Source: Jimgerdemannia flammicorona (lineage: Eukaryota; Mucoromycota; Endogonomycetes; Endogonales; Endogonaceae). From it: a DNA stretch of 17,782 nt. Positions within the stretch are counted from its first letter, which is position 1. Every line of letters begins with the position of its first letter. The stretch lies in assembly GCA_003990745.1 (NCBI GenBank), contig RBNI01002693.1, forward strand, positions 1 through 17,782. Direction: 5' to 3'. This document shows, piece by piece, positions 1 to 9,098 of this stretch. The position numbers and the translations under genes are program-made. The notes under the pieces are model-generated. The model was not told the DNA's origin, did no database searches, and saw nothing but the letters and a program-made list of their open reading frames with translations.

Positions 1-189
1 AAAAAAAGTCTCTTGTAACTATAGTTACTAAAGAAGGATAATATCTATATTCTACTATATAGAAACTATATTTTCTAAATCTTAGTAAATACTACTAAGT
101 GAAAGAATAATTGAAAGGCTTCTTGATATATATATGAATCAAGTCTCAAAAGTAATAACTTATTTTCTGAATTATTAAAGAATAAGAGA
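1..189. other. AT-rich, CpG-free flank of LINE copy 1
   Basis: A/T-dominated sequence with no CpG and no credible reading frame. It begins with seven A residues at the window edge, which could be the end of another element's poly(A) tail lying outside the window, but this cannot be decided. A short inverted repeat (CTTGAT / ATCAAG, about 122-143) is present. LINE homology begins at roughly 190. Confidence 0.5.
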
Positions 190-291
190 GAGATAGAAAT
201 AACATCTGGTATCTTTCTTTACTACAATTCACATTACACACACTTTTATAATATACTTTCAAAGCATTTATTGAAGAAAGGTACTAAGATC

Positions 292-2036
292 ATAGCAACC
301 AATAAGTAAGCTGATATGCATACTAGGTTGGGTAGACCTGGAGCCATTGACTGGCAATATATTGGATGAGGATATAGATTAGGGATGGGGTCTTTTAGTG
401 GTCTGAGTGGGCAGAGCAGTTTGGGCAGTGGTAGTAGTACTGGAGAAGTAGCAGGAGGGCAAGAGGGAAGGAGCTTTGCTGATATGCTGAAGAATAGAGG
501 ATGGCCTATTGGGTCTCATGATAGTCAGGCTGGGGGAAAGGGGAAGCAAAGAGAAGTAGAAGTAGAGAGTTCAGCATCTCAGCCAGTGGGTGGAAGGGCT
601 GGTGTAGCAGCAGCTGGGAGTAGGGGGGGGACTACTAATGGTGGCATAACTAGAGATCTGGAAAAAAATCCAGATATGACTGTTGATGGTAGAGCTAGAC
701 TGGTCAGACCAAAGAGGAAGGGGGATCTGGCTGATGGTGTGATGAAGCTGGTAGTGGCACCATTACTCAAGAAGTTGATCTCAGAGTTTGCTACAACCTT
801 ATGCTTCTGGGGCTTGGCAGTGATAGTGAGGATGGTTTTGGGAATTATTTCAAAGCAAGTGACTAGAGCTGCCTCAGTGAAGTTTCTGAAGGGACTGGAG
901 GGGATTAAAGTGGGTTTTGAGAAGGCAGGCCCACTGGAGGAGACTTTGAAGACTGGAGTGGCTGTAGGAGAGGTAGTGGTCCCTATGGTATATTGTTTGA
1001 GGTGGGACCCAAGAGTGGTTCAGCTACTAGTAAAGGGGGTGCCTACAGTGATGACAGTTGAGACTAAGAGGAGGGTTGAGGAGGTGATGACAGAGTATGG
1101 CAATGTGGTTGATATTGGATTCCAGATATGGGAGGGGACTATATTCAGGACTGAAGATATTGATGTTAGGATTTGGCTGGCTGAGAGAGTGGCCACTGGG
1201 AAGACAAGTGACTGACCTTCAGTAATGCTGTGGGGGGTCTTTATCTGTAAGGTATTGAGGGTGAAGGAGAGTAAGGAGGAGGAGGAGGACCTTCTGGAAG
1301 CATTAGAGAAACTTAGGGGAGTGGTAGAATATTGGGTGAAAGCTTGGAAGACCTATGTAGATTTGTCACATTTGGAGATTGTGGAGGAGAAGCATGTCCA
1401 GGTAGATAAGAAGCAGTGAGAGAGAGTCCAAGGAAGGAAGTAATAGAGAGAGCTACTAACTAGTATAAAGAAGAGTACTGTTAAGGTGTTGAGTGGAGCA
1501 GGGGGGCTTGAGGAGATGAAGGCAAGTGTATGGGTCAGTAGTGGAGGGGAGCCAAAGATGACAGGTGTTTAGGCAGAAAGAAGAGCTCAAGATTAGGTAC
1601 TATATGAGGATAGTATACTGGAGGTCTTTGAGGATGATAAGGATAGCAGGGCACTGGCTAGCTCTGAAAAGATGTAAAGTGGTAAGGATGTGGAGATAAG
1701 GGATATACATAGGGTTCAGTTTGGGGTCCCTGATGTAGTGATAGAAGGATAGGTAGTAGGACTTCAGGAGGATGAGCTGGTGGATGTCTCAGATGGAAAG
1801 TGGGAAGAATCTGCCAGTATGGGGATTGATACCTCTATGCTTGATGAGGGGAGGCCAGACACTCCTGGGGAGAAAGATGTTGGGAACCTGCAGTAGATGT
1901 ACTGTATTATGCATAACTTGGCAGCTGAGAAGTTGGGAGAGGTGAACTTGAGAGTTGTCAGTGAGGAGTATTGGGAAAGGGTGCTTCAGGAAGAGGGTGT
2001 GGTTGAGGCTCTCAAGGTTGAGGTATTGGCCATCTT
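292..2036 (+). pseudogene. LINE ORF1, decayed (copy 1)
   Basis: ORF1 of a LINE encodes the RNA-binding partner of the reverse transcriptase. By alignment the start codon, ATG at 2141 in copy 2, is ATA here at 292-294. Frame stops follow at 307 (TAA), 367 (TGA), 1213 (TGA, where copy 2 has a TGG Trp codon at 3061), 1417 (TGA) and 1441 (TAA). The longest open stretch is 385-1215 (276 codons). Shared blocks with copy 2 include LEKNPD, KFLKG, GVVVPM/GEVVVPM and an acidic EEEEDLLE segment. No CCHC zinc knuckle is seen, unlike many LINE ORF1 proteins. The Glu-rich, Lys-rich C-terminal half could form a coiled coil. A TAG at 1894 aligns with the TAG at 3643 in copy 2 and is the likely natural ORF1 terminator. 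After it, coding-like similarity continues in the same frame. Confidence 0.7.
2023..2036 (+). repeat. candidate target-site duplication, left of LINE copy 2
   Basis: GTATTGGCCATCTT here resembles GTACTATACTATCTT (7824-7838), which lies immediately after copy 2's poly(A) tail: about 10 of 15 positions agree with one gap. The match is weak alone. It gains weight because sequence after 7838 looks collinear with the expected continuation of copy 1. Confidence 0.4.
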
Positions 2037-2140
2037 CATAAAGAAGGAGAGATCGAACGACCTTTCACCGGTAACATTCAGGTGACACAAGATTTGGACA
2101 ACACTTTCTGTGAAGTTTTTGGTGAAAAGCTACTATCAAC

Positions 2141-3645
2141 ATGGCAAGCAATGAGCATACTGGTGGGCAGGTCGGCCAGGGGGGCAGCTGTGCCTTTGAC
2201 TGGCAGCAGGTCGGGAGGAAACGAGAAGATGGTTTGGAGATGCCAGGGCCATCTGTGGGTGGTGGTGGCGCTGAAGGTGGAGGGAGAGGGGGACTGAGGC
2301 AGCGAGGTGGGGGGAGGGCGACCTTTGCTGACAAGGTCAGGATGGGGAAGATGGCAGCAGGGCTGGATAGTTGGTTGGGACTGGGGAAGGCAATGCCGGG
2401 TTCAGATGGAGGACAGGGAGGACCCCCCATGGGTGCATCGGTCGGTAGGGGGGGAGGGGGAGTAGGGGTTGGAGATGTGACTGCTGATGGGGCTGTGACA
2501 GGGAATCTGGAAAAAAATCCAGATGTGACGGTGGTTGGCGGATCAGGACAGAAGGAGAGCACAAGGCCCGGGGACCTGGCTGATGGAGTGACGGGCATGG
2601 TGTCGGCACTGTTACTCAAAAAGTCGAGATCAGAATTCGCTGTCACTTTGTGTTTCCGAGGCTTAGCAGTGACTGCGAGGATGATTCTGGGGCTGTGGTG
2701 CAGGAGGTGAAGGGGGCAGCTACAGTCAAGTTCCTGAAGGGGAAGGAAGGAATTGAGGTTGGGTTTGAAGAAGAGGTGTCGATGCTGGAGGCTGTAGAGA
2801 AAGGGGTAGTGGTGGGCGGAGTGGTAGTTCCTATGGCGAGGTGCATGCACTGGGACCTGCGAGTGGTGCAGTTGATGGTACTGGATCTTCCTACAGTGTC
2901 ATGAGAGAGGGCCAGGGAGTTGATTGTGGAGGTGGTCAAGGAGTATGGGGATATCATCGATATCAGATTCAAAGTCTGGGAGGGTACGGAACTTAGGACT
3001 GGAGATGTTAACATAAGGGTACGCCTGTTTGGTCGGGAGAATACAGGGAAGGCGAGGGACTGGCCGGCGATGTTTAAGTGGGGACCAGTTGAGTGCAGGG
3101 TCTCCCAGGTGAAAGGGACGCTGGAGGAAGAGGAGGATTTGCTAGAGACTCTTGAGGATCTGACAGGAGTTGTTGAGAGAAGATGATTGGCTTGGAAGGA
3201 GTATGAGGCCAAGATGGTGGTGGAAATTGTGGAAGGGAAGAGGATCAGGATGGACCAGGGAACCTGGGAGAAGATGCAGGGGAGGCGAATTCAGAAGGAG
3301 CTGCTGGAGAAATTGGGAGGAGGCATGGTGGGCAGTGGAGAGGGAGGAGGTGGAGTAGGATCAAGGGAAAGTGACTGGGCTGGGGAGCCCAGAGCAGTTC
3401 AAAGGGTGGCCGAAGAGGTCCGTGGTGAGGAAAGGCAGGGCAGTGTAGTGGAGGATGCTGAAATGAGTGTAGAAGTACAGCCACGGTATGGGGTCCCAAG
3501 AGGAGCTGGAGGTGAGGAGGAACTTCTTGACGTCCTGGAGGAGGAGTGGGATGAGTCGGGGAGGAGGATTGCATTGGTGGACCCTGTGGTTGAGGTGGAA
3601 GGGAGCACTCAGGGGGTCGAGGCGGAGGTGGAGGAGGAGAAGTAG
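2141..3645 (+). pseudogene. LINE ORF1 protein, frameshifted (copy 2)
   Basis: The ORF starts at ATG 2141, preceded by an AAC context. The first 549 or so bases read in one frame to about 2690: a Gly-rich N-terminus, then LEKNPD and DLADGV, shared with copy 1. A one-base loss near 2690 relative to copy 1 moves the frame, which then runs on with TGA stops at 2902 and 3184 to a TAG at 3643. The restored length would be about 500 residues. The central region (KFLKG, MARCMHWDLRVVQL) is conserved with copy 1. The C-terminal third is rich in Glu, Lys and Arg. I see no RRM or CCHC motif. In LINEs the ORF1 product binds element RNA in the ribonucleoprotein particle; that role is inferred from position, not from a recognised domain. 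The terminator at 3643 is shared with copy 1. Confidence 0.75.
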
Positions 3646-4068
3646 TTGTAGAAGACTCTGAAGGGGGTGGCAGCTGAGGAGTTGGGAGGGGAGGACTTCC
3701 AGGTTATGAGTGATAGGCACTGAGAGGAAATTCTGCGTGGCAAGGAGGTGCTAAAGAAGGTCCGGAATGAAATTCTGGCAGTGCTCCTGGAGTTGGTGGA
3801 GTATCAAGTCGATGATTAGAGGGAGGAGGAACTTCGAGTGATTGCGAATGATTGAGCAGCTTACTTGTGGAACTCAAAGAAAGGGCTGGAGAAGTGGGGA
3901 GTAGTGTGCAAGGAGTATCAGATGGAACTAGAAGTGATTGATGGGGTAGAGTGCCAGGAAATCTTGGAGGCACTGGATGTGCAGGAGGTGCATGGCACCT
4001 GGATCTGGAGGGGGACAGGAGGAGCATGGAATTCTAGATTGCGAAATCTCTACCAAACATTATTCAAT
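3646..4068 (+). other. ORF1-ORF2 linker region, same frame, coding-like
   Basis: This 423-base stretch lies between the ORF1 terminator and the first ORF2 ATG. It is in the same frame as both and reads AAEELGGEDF and onward, similar to AAEKLGEVNL in copy 1, so it looks translated in the ancestral element. It carries TAG 3649, TGA 3721, TAG 3817 and TGA 3853, then stays open into ORF2. Either ORF1 extends further than 3645 or ORF2 began upstream of 4069. Confidence 0.45.
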
Positions 4069-7000
4069 ATGAACAGTACAACTAGAATCTTTTCTTTGAA
4101 CGTCAATGGGCTAAGGGGGGCGACATGGTGCAGAAATATCTTTGGCTGGTTGAAGGGTCTGGAGGCAGATCTCTTCCTATTGCAGGATGTGCAGTATGAG
4201 TCAGATGTGGACCTACTGGACTGGACTCACGAATGGGGTGGGGCAGCTATATGGACTGGGCAGGTGGGCATCCTGGTTAGAAAAGGGATGGGAGACATTG
4301 GAGACAATGGACATTGGGGGAGTAGGCTGGTATGGGGAGTGTGGAGGAGGCCTGGTTGGAATGCTTTGACTGTTGGGTCATGTTATTGCCCAGCTGAGAG
4401 AGGGGAATACATAGATTGGATCAGGGACTTGTGAGAGGTGGGGGTCTTGGGGGAAGCTGGGATAGACTGCTTGGGGGGTGACTTTAACATGGTGCATGAT
4501 AATGAGATGGATAGAACTGATGGGGGGAGAGGACTATGAGGTAAAAGTGGAGGGCTGGAGGATTGGATGGAGGTGGAAAGGTTGAGTTCATTGGTGGACT
4601 CGGGGCGACAGTTCTGGGTAGATCGCTGAATCTATACTCACTGGGTGGTAGGTCTAGGATCCAGGATCGACTGGGTGCTAACAGCAGAGTGCTGGGGAGT
4701 GGATGTCTGGGCTACACTGGAGGTGGTTTGGTGCCCATGGTCTGATCACTGGGGAATAATAGAGAGTGGGAGATTTGGGGGAAGTGGGGATGGGCCAGGA
4801 CATTGGCGGCTCAACTCATTGTTATTAGAGGATGATTCTCTATGGACTGATTGGGGGTGGAGGCTACTGGGAAGATTATTAGATGGCAGGAGCAGGGATT
4901 GGTTATTGGAGATCGATGGCGGAGGCTGAAGTCAAGTGCTCAGTGGTTCTGGAGGGAAGCAGGGAAAGGAAAGAGTGCACGAAGGTGGAGGCGTATACAA
5001 TGGGCTTCACATAGATTGGTGACACTTTTGGAGGAATGGGCGGGGTGGATTGAGGGTAAAGGAGTAGCGGATTGGTGAATTCTGTGGATAAAGAAGGAAG
5101 TCGAAGAGCTGAAGGAGGTGCTACGGAGGGAGGAAGAGAATCAGATGGATGGAATGGTGGCGAGACTGTGGTGGCAGGGGTTGGAGGAAGGGGAGTGACC
5201 TACAAAATTTCTCTCCTGGCTGCTCCAAGCACAGAGGACCAGGCAGCAGTGGGATAGTGTCTTGGATGAGGATGGGGAGATGGTGGTGGGTATGCCAGAA
5301 ATACTGAGAGTGCTGTGTAATCACTGGGGATGTTTATGGAGTGAGGAGGATGGAGGTGAGGATGCACTGAACATTGAATGGCAGTTGGAGGACTGGTATC
5401 CGGACCCGGCTTTGGGACTGGGGATGCTGGGGGAACCAGTATGAGGGGAGGAGGTGTGTAAAGTCCTGACCGCAACAAGTAAAGGGACTGCTCCAGGAGA
5501 GGATGGACTTCCCTGGGATTTTTGGAAGAGGATGGTCAAGGTGGAAGGGGTCTTGGAGGAGGTGACTGCAATGTGTGATGAAGTTATTCAATCTGGTGTC
5601 TGGATTGGGGGCCAGCACCTAGGACTGGTCTCCTTGCTCTTTAAGGATAAGGGGAGGAGGGAGGATTGGAAGAATTGGCGACTGATCATGCTCCTTGACA
5701 TGGACTGCAAGTTGGTGACAAAGATCTTGGTGAATAGACTACAGGGGATCGCTCAGCATATACTGGGAGTGGAGCAGTGAGGATTTGTTGGGGGTCGGTT
5801 GATCCGAGATGGAACTGTATGGGTCCATGGGGTGATTGAAGGAGCTCGGGCAGTTGGGGTTGATGGCCGGTTGGTTTTCTGGACCAGGAGAAGGCATATG
5901 ACAGAGTGAGGAGAGTCTGGCTGGAAGGTGTACTGAGGCGTATAGGAATCCCAATAGATTTTTGGAGATCTTTAATCAGCCTATTGGAGAATAGTCAAGC
6001 AGCTTTGGTGGTGAATGGACACAGGGGAATGAACTTCCCACTAGGTCGTGGAGTGCCTCAAGGGGATCCTTTGTCACCTATCCTATATACCTTGTCCTTG
6101 GAGCCCCTTCTGGACAGGATCTGGTGCCGTATTGGGGGTTTGGACATTTTGGAGATTAACTGGAAGATTGGAGCCTTCGTGGATGACATGGTGGTTGGCC
6201 TGGGTTCATTTGCTGATGTGGAGGAATTGCATAGGACTGTGGAGTGGTATGAGAGGGGCTCGGGTGCACAACTCAACTGGCACAAATGTGAAACTATGGT
6301 ACTAGGAGGGGGAATAGTTGGCAGTGAAGTAATTGGAACAGTGGTCCCTGCTGGAGAACCGGTCCGGTACTTGGGGATATATTTCTCGGTATATGGGTCT
6401 CTCCTGCCTTGTGCATGGTGGGAATAGCGGCTCCTGGAGTGGGGGAACATTCTCTTGAGGTGGGGTGGCTGGCATATATCCTTAGCGGGAAGAGTGAGAG
6501 TGCTGAACGTGTATTGGCTGCCAAAGCTGTGGTATATGGGGTATCATCTGGACTTCCCTGCCTGGGTGGTCAAGTGGCTTCTGAAAATGGCAAGTTTGTG
6601 GATCTGGGCAGGACGGCAGAGCCAAATTGGCTGCGAGGTTCTGTCGCTACCTGTTGACAGGGGTGGGCTGGGCTTGGTGGACTTGGCCAAGCATCTACAT
6701 TACCTGAGAGCTTGGTGGTTGAAGAGGGCTAGTGAATTGCGTGGAAGGGAATGGGTGCCACTTATGCAGAGAGTGTGGGAAGCTCGGTACTCCCCTTGTG
6801 GCACAACTGGTGATCTGTTGGCACTGGTGGCTTTGGATGGTAGTCAAAAGATGCGCTATAAGGGTTTTTGGTGGAGAGTGGTGGATGGTGCTAGGTGAAT
6901 AGGACTTCGATGGAGGGGTGATGAGGGGGAGGAGGAATGGGGACCGCAGATGTGGAGATGGGACTGGCTGCTGCTGGGTGGTACTTTGGTGGAGGATTAT

Positions 7001-7729
7001 CAGCTTGGTGACGGTATGGAATGTCTGATGGGTCTTGGGGGTGACATATGGCATAAGGCTTGGCAGCAAGCTGGGATTGGAGAGGAGTGGGATTGGAATG
7101 GGGTCTGGCTTTGGAGCAAGCAGGTGTCACAGTGGCTTCCCCCCAAGTTCTGGGTGGTATGATAGAGATTCTTGAGGCAGAATGTGATGCTGAACTATCG
7201 GTCAGGGCACTTAGTGCCTGATGGTATGTTTGAGTGTGAGGAATGCTTGAACATGGGTCAGGAGGGGGGAGTGGTGAAGACGCCTGAACATTGGCTTGGA
7301 GAGTGTGAAGTAATGGGGGACTTTTGGGACATTATTGCTAATAAGTTGGGGCTACAGCCTATGTTGGAGGGGGGGGGAGGGAGATGGGGGTACCTTCAGC
7401 AGCGGTTAGTAGGTGGGGTTGGGGATGAATGGTTGACCCTGGATTGGGCCCTGGCAATCTGGGTAGGGATGGCTGGTCATTGGCTACGTGTCTTTGAGGA
7501 GGGCCAGATGACTACTGTTGCAGCGAGGGTAGCGCACTGAGAGTGGTTAACACTGGACACCTTGAATAGTTGGTGGCGAGGGTGGGGAGAGGGAGGGGGG
7601 AGTCACCGGAAACTGGTGGACCGTATCTGCAAGAAGAGTGAGGGGAGAGTTCAGGTGGTGAGTGGATGGATTGTCCTTCGGCAGGGGGAGGGGGTGAGTG
7701 GGGAGAGGGATCCGAGGGGCATTGGTTAA
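4069..7729 (+). pseudogene. LINE ORF2: endonuclease / reverse transcriptase, inactivated (copy 2)
   Basis: ORF2 of a LINE nicks the target DNA and copies the element RNA at the nick. The APE/EEP endonuclease domain shows IFSLNVNGL (from about 4087), LLQDV, GGDFN (4474-4488), RIDW (4663) and SDHWG (4741). The reverse transcriptase shows NWRLIMLLDMDCK with the NRL block (about 5670-5745), GFVGGR, DQEKAYDRV (from 5882), GVPQGDPLSP (6050-6079) and the catalytic FVDD (6176-6187), a variant of the usual FADD/YADD. A zinc knuckle C-x2-C-x14-H-x4-C lies at 7235-7306. No RNase H motif was found. Frame changes occur near 4850-4925 and 5880. In-frame stops include TGA 4432, 4537, 4627, 5076, 5196, 5442, 5778, 6896, 7160 and 7538, and TAG 6425 and 7163. 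The natural stop is TAA 7727-7729. It cannot make a full-length protein. Confidence 0.9.
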
Positions 7730-7770
7730 AATGGCTGAAGGCATTTATGTATTATCTATAGAATGTGTAT

Positions 7771-7792
7771 AATAAAGGGAAGTCCAAGTGAC

Positions 7793-7823
<31 letters not shown>
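7771..7823 (+). terminator. LINE polyadenylation signal and poly(A) tail
   Basis: AATAAA at 7771-7776 is followed about 20 bases later by 28 consecutive A residues (7796-7823), a reverse-transcribed mRNA tail. The last 50 bases before the tail match the corresponding end of copy 3 on the other strand (8203-8250), including GTCCAAG and ACTATA. Confidence 0.9.
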
Positions 7824-7826
<3 letters not shown>

Positions 7827-7838
7827 CTATACTATCTT
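7824..7838 (+). repeat. candidate target-site duplication, right of LINE copy 2
   Basis: GTACTATACTATCTT directly abuts the poly(A) tail and is the partner of 2023-2036. The match is imperfect, and both copies lie in strongly eroded CpG-free DNA. Confidence 0.4.
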
Positions 7839-7945
7839 ATTTACAGTTTATAAAATATCAGATCTCATTCTTAGCATGAGATACATAAGAGAACTGACTG
7901 CTTATCAATAGAGAATATTAGCATAATTTTCTTCTGGCATTAGTA
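7839..7945 (+). mobile_element. possible continuation of LINE copy 1
   Basis: Sequence after 7838 aligns loosely, in the expected register, with copy 2 from 3786 onward. A shared TATCA comes 17 bases in for copy 1 and 15 for copy 2. Then follow a segment ending in TTAG, a GAACT...GAAT...GAGC-like segment, and TTAGCATAATTTTCTTCTGG against TTGAGCAGCTTACTTGTGG. Erosion makes this uncertain. Beyond about 7945 the minisatellite begins and the similarity ends. Confidence 0.4.
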
Positions 7946-8160
7946 ATAGAGATCTTAATAAAGTTAGAAAAGAGAATCTTAGTAAAGGAGATTTTAGTAA
8001 AAATAGTAAAAGAAATATCAGTAAAAAAAATCTCAATAAACTTAATAAAGAAAATTTTATAAAGAAAAATTAGTAAAGATGAATTCAATAAAGAGATACT
8101 TAGTAAAGAGAATCTTGGTAAAGAGAATCTAGACAAAGAGAATCTTAGTAAATAAAATAT
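7945..8160 (+). repeat. 15-bp minisatellite, unit about AGAATCTTAGTAAAG
   Basis: About fourteen degenerate tandem units of 15 bp, clearest at 8085-8158. Since 15 is divisible by three, one plus-strand frame reads pentapeptides such as ENLSK, ENLGK, ENLDK, EILSK and GDFSK, interrupted by a TAG/TAA cluster near 8070. The opposite strand is open for 82 codons only because of this periodicity. No gene is called. Confidence 0.75.
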
Positions 8161-8166
8161 TAACAA

Positions 8167-8180
8167 TTGATGGTGGATGG
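8167..8180 (+). repeat. target-site duplication of LINE copy 3 (tail side)
   Basis: TTGATGGTGGATGG directly precedes the T run at 8181. It matches TTGATAGTTGATGG at 9085-9098 in 12 of 14 positions. These are the two ends expected for a LINE inserted on the minus strand. Confidence 0.7.
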
Positions 8181-9084
8181 TTTTTTTTTTTTTTTTTTTT
8201 TATATAGTCTCTTGGACTTTACCATTTATTATCAGTCTATCAAATATTAATATAGTATTCCAGCCCACCACTCCACTCCCTACTCATTTCTCCTAGAGAG
8301 ACCCCTCTCCATACTCTTATACTTAAAGACCACCTTACTATCTACTACTATAACTCTTCTCTCACTCTGTCTACAGATCTTCTCCACTAGGTGATACTGA
8401 CAATCTCTCTGCAGACTCTATTTCAGTCACCAACTCATCAAGATATCTACTAACAATCCTTTTTATCTTACCAGATATTTCTCTAAACTCAATTATCTCC
8501 CCTCCTTAAAAACAAACAACCAGTGTCCAGCCAACCCCACCTATACAGCCAAAGCCCACCCAACTATAAGTGACTCATTTCCAATCTCCTTCATCTACTC
8601 TCCTTCTCACTATCCCCAGTTGAGTCCCAACTGATAACCAAAAGTCTCCAAGTACCTCACACTCTCTAAGCCAATGTTTGGGCATTTGTACAAATCCTCC
8701 TTCCTGATCTATATTATAGCACTCCTCACACTCAAATTGACCCCTTTTTATAAGATAGCTTAAGCAAAAGTTAAGTATAATATTCCTCCTCAGTATATAT
8801 CACCAAACCACCCAGTACTTAGGTAGCAGCCATTGCCATACCTCTACACTCCAGGCCCAAACTCCATTCCAGTTCCACTCCTCTTCAATATCTGCCAACT
8901 ACCAGCTACTAGGCTATATATCCTGTTCTAACTCTCTCTGATATTCAACTTCTTCACCAATATTAAAGTCAATTAGGAGAGTACCCCCCAATAGTACTCA
9001 ATCCCATCTCCACATTTCCAGGCCCCAAGGCATCTCTCCTTCCACCCCCTGCCAGTGAATACCAATGCAGTGTGCCCCATTAAG
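8181..9084 (-). mobile_element. LINE copy 3: 5'-truncated copy on the minus strand
   Basis: The T run at 8181-8202 is the poly(A) tail on the minus strand. Reading leftward from about 9060, the minus strand aligns with copy 2 from about 6905 to 7796, including GTGGAGATGGGA, TACTGGGTGGT/TTCTGGGTGGT and AAACATTGGCTTAGAGAGTG. The last 25 bases of homology near 9084 are weak. The copy is 5' truncated, as is typical for LINEs, and lies tail to tail with copy 2. It has no CpG. Confidence 0.85.
8250..9060 (-). pseudogene. LINE ORF2 C-terminal fragment (copy 3)
   Basis: This minus-strand relic covers the region after the reverse transcriptase thumb. The zinc knuckle C-x2-C-x14-H-x4-C is preserved in frame at 8730-8659 (CEEC, then HWLREC), with the same spacing as in copy 2 (7235-7306). 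That marks this motif as a real conserved feature of the family. There is no start, the 5' part of the gene is missing and stops are present, so no product is expected. Confidence 0.8.
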
Positions 9085-9098
9085 TTGATAGTTGATGG
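9085..9098 (+). repeat. target-site duplication of LINE copy 3 (5' side)
   Basis: TTGATAGTTGATGG is the partner of 8167-8180 (12 of 14). CpG-free DNA continues to 9189, where ordinary CpG frequency resumes. Confidence 0.7.

Larger units (their letters stand above)
190..2036 (+). mobile_element. LINE copy 1: old 5' part of a non-LTR retrotransposon
   Basis: The stretch aligns by eye with copy 2 from its 5' UTR (about 190-291 against 2050-2140) through ORF1 to about position 3785 of copy 2. It contains no CpG at all, whereas copy 2 retains many, so it is older or was modified for longer. It stops where copy 2 begins. Its next segment seems to resume at 7839 after copy 2's tail, which makes it the host of a nested insertion. 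The endonuclease and reverse transcriptase part of this copy is missing from the window. It is an inactive relic. Confidence 0.75.
2037..7823 (+). mobile_element. LINE copy 2: near full-length non-LTR retrotransposon (about 5.8 kb)
   Basis: A poly(A)-tailed, APE-endonuclease-type LINE with a 5' UTR (about 2037-2140), ORF1 (2141 onward), ORF2 (4069-7729), an AATAAA signal at 7771 and a 28-A tail. CpG returns at 2054 and is last seen at 7713, so the element is distinguishable by base composition from the CpG-free DNA on both sides. The sense strand is strongly G-rich and C-poor, which explains the many long open frames on the opposite strand. About twenty in-frame stops and at least three frameshifts make it non-autonomous. 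The clade (Tad1-like or other) cannot be fixed without a phylogeny. The 5' end is uncertain by about 15 bases. Confidence 0.85.

Noticed and set aside
385..1215. A free-standing 276-residue gene
   Set aside because: It aligns with ORF1 of copy 2, and its true start and upstream frame are destroyed; it is part of a dead LINE.
2065..2850. Long Pro/Ser-rich minus-strand frame (261 codons) and other minus-strand frames across copy 2
   Set aside because: Mirror images of the G-rich LINE sense strand, which has few TTA, CTA or TCA triplets; no motif and no conservation pattern.
2141..7729. TGA read as tryptophan (alternative genetic code)
   Set aside because: The excess of TGA is better explained by CGA to TGA decay. 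TAG stops and frameshifts are present too, and the intact nuclear genes use TGG for Trp and TGA/TAG as terminators.
280..7838. Copies 1 and 2 as one element with a common target duplication (GTACTA at 281 and 7824)
   Set aside because: Only about six bases match, and both copies carry their own 5' UTR and ORF1 with very different CpG content.
7945..8160. CRISPR array
   Set aside because: Units are contiguous and degenerate with no unique spacers, and the genome is fungal.
7918..8166. 82-codon minus-strand frame over the minisatellite
   Set aside because: The open frame follows from a 15-bp period without stops; it lies in CpG-free decayed DNA between two retrotransposon tails.
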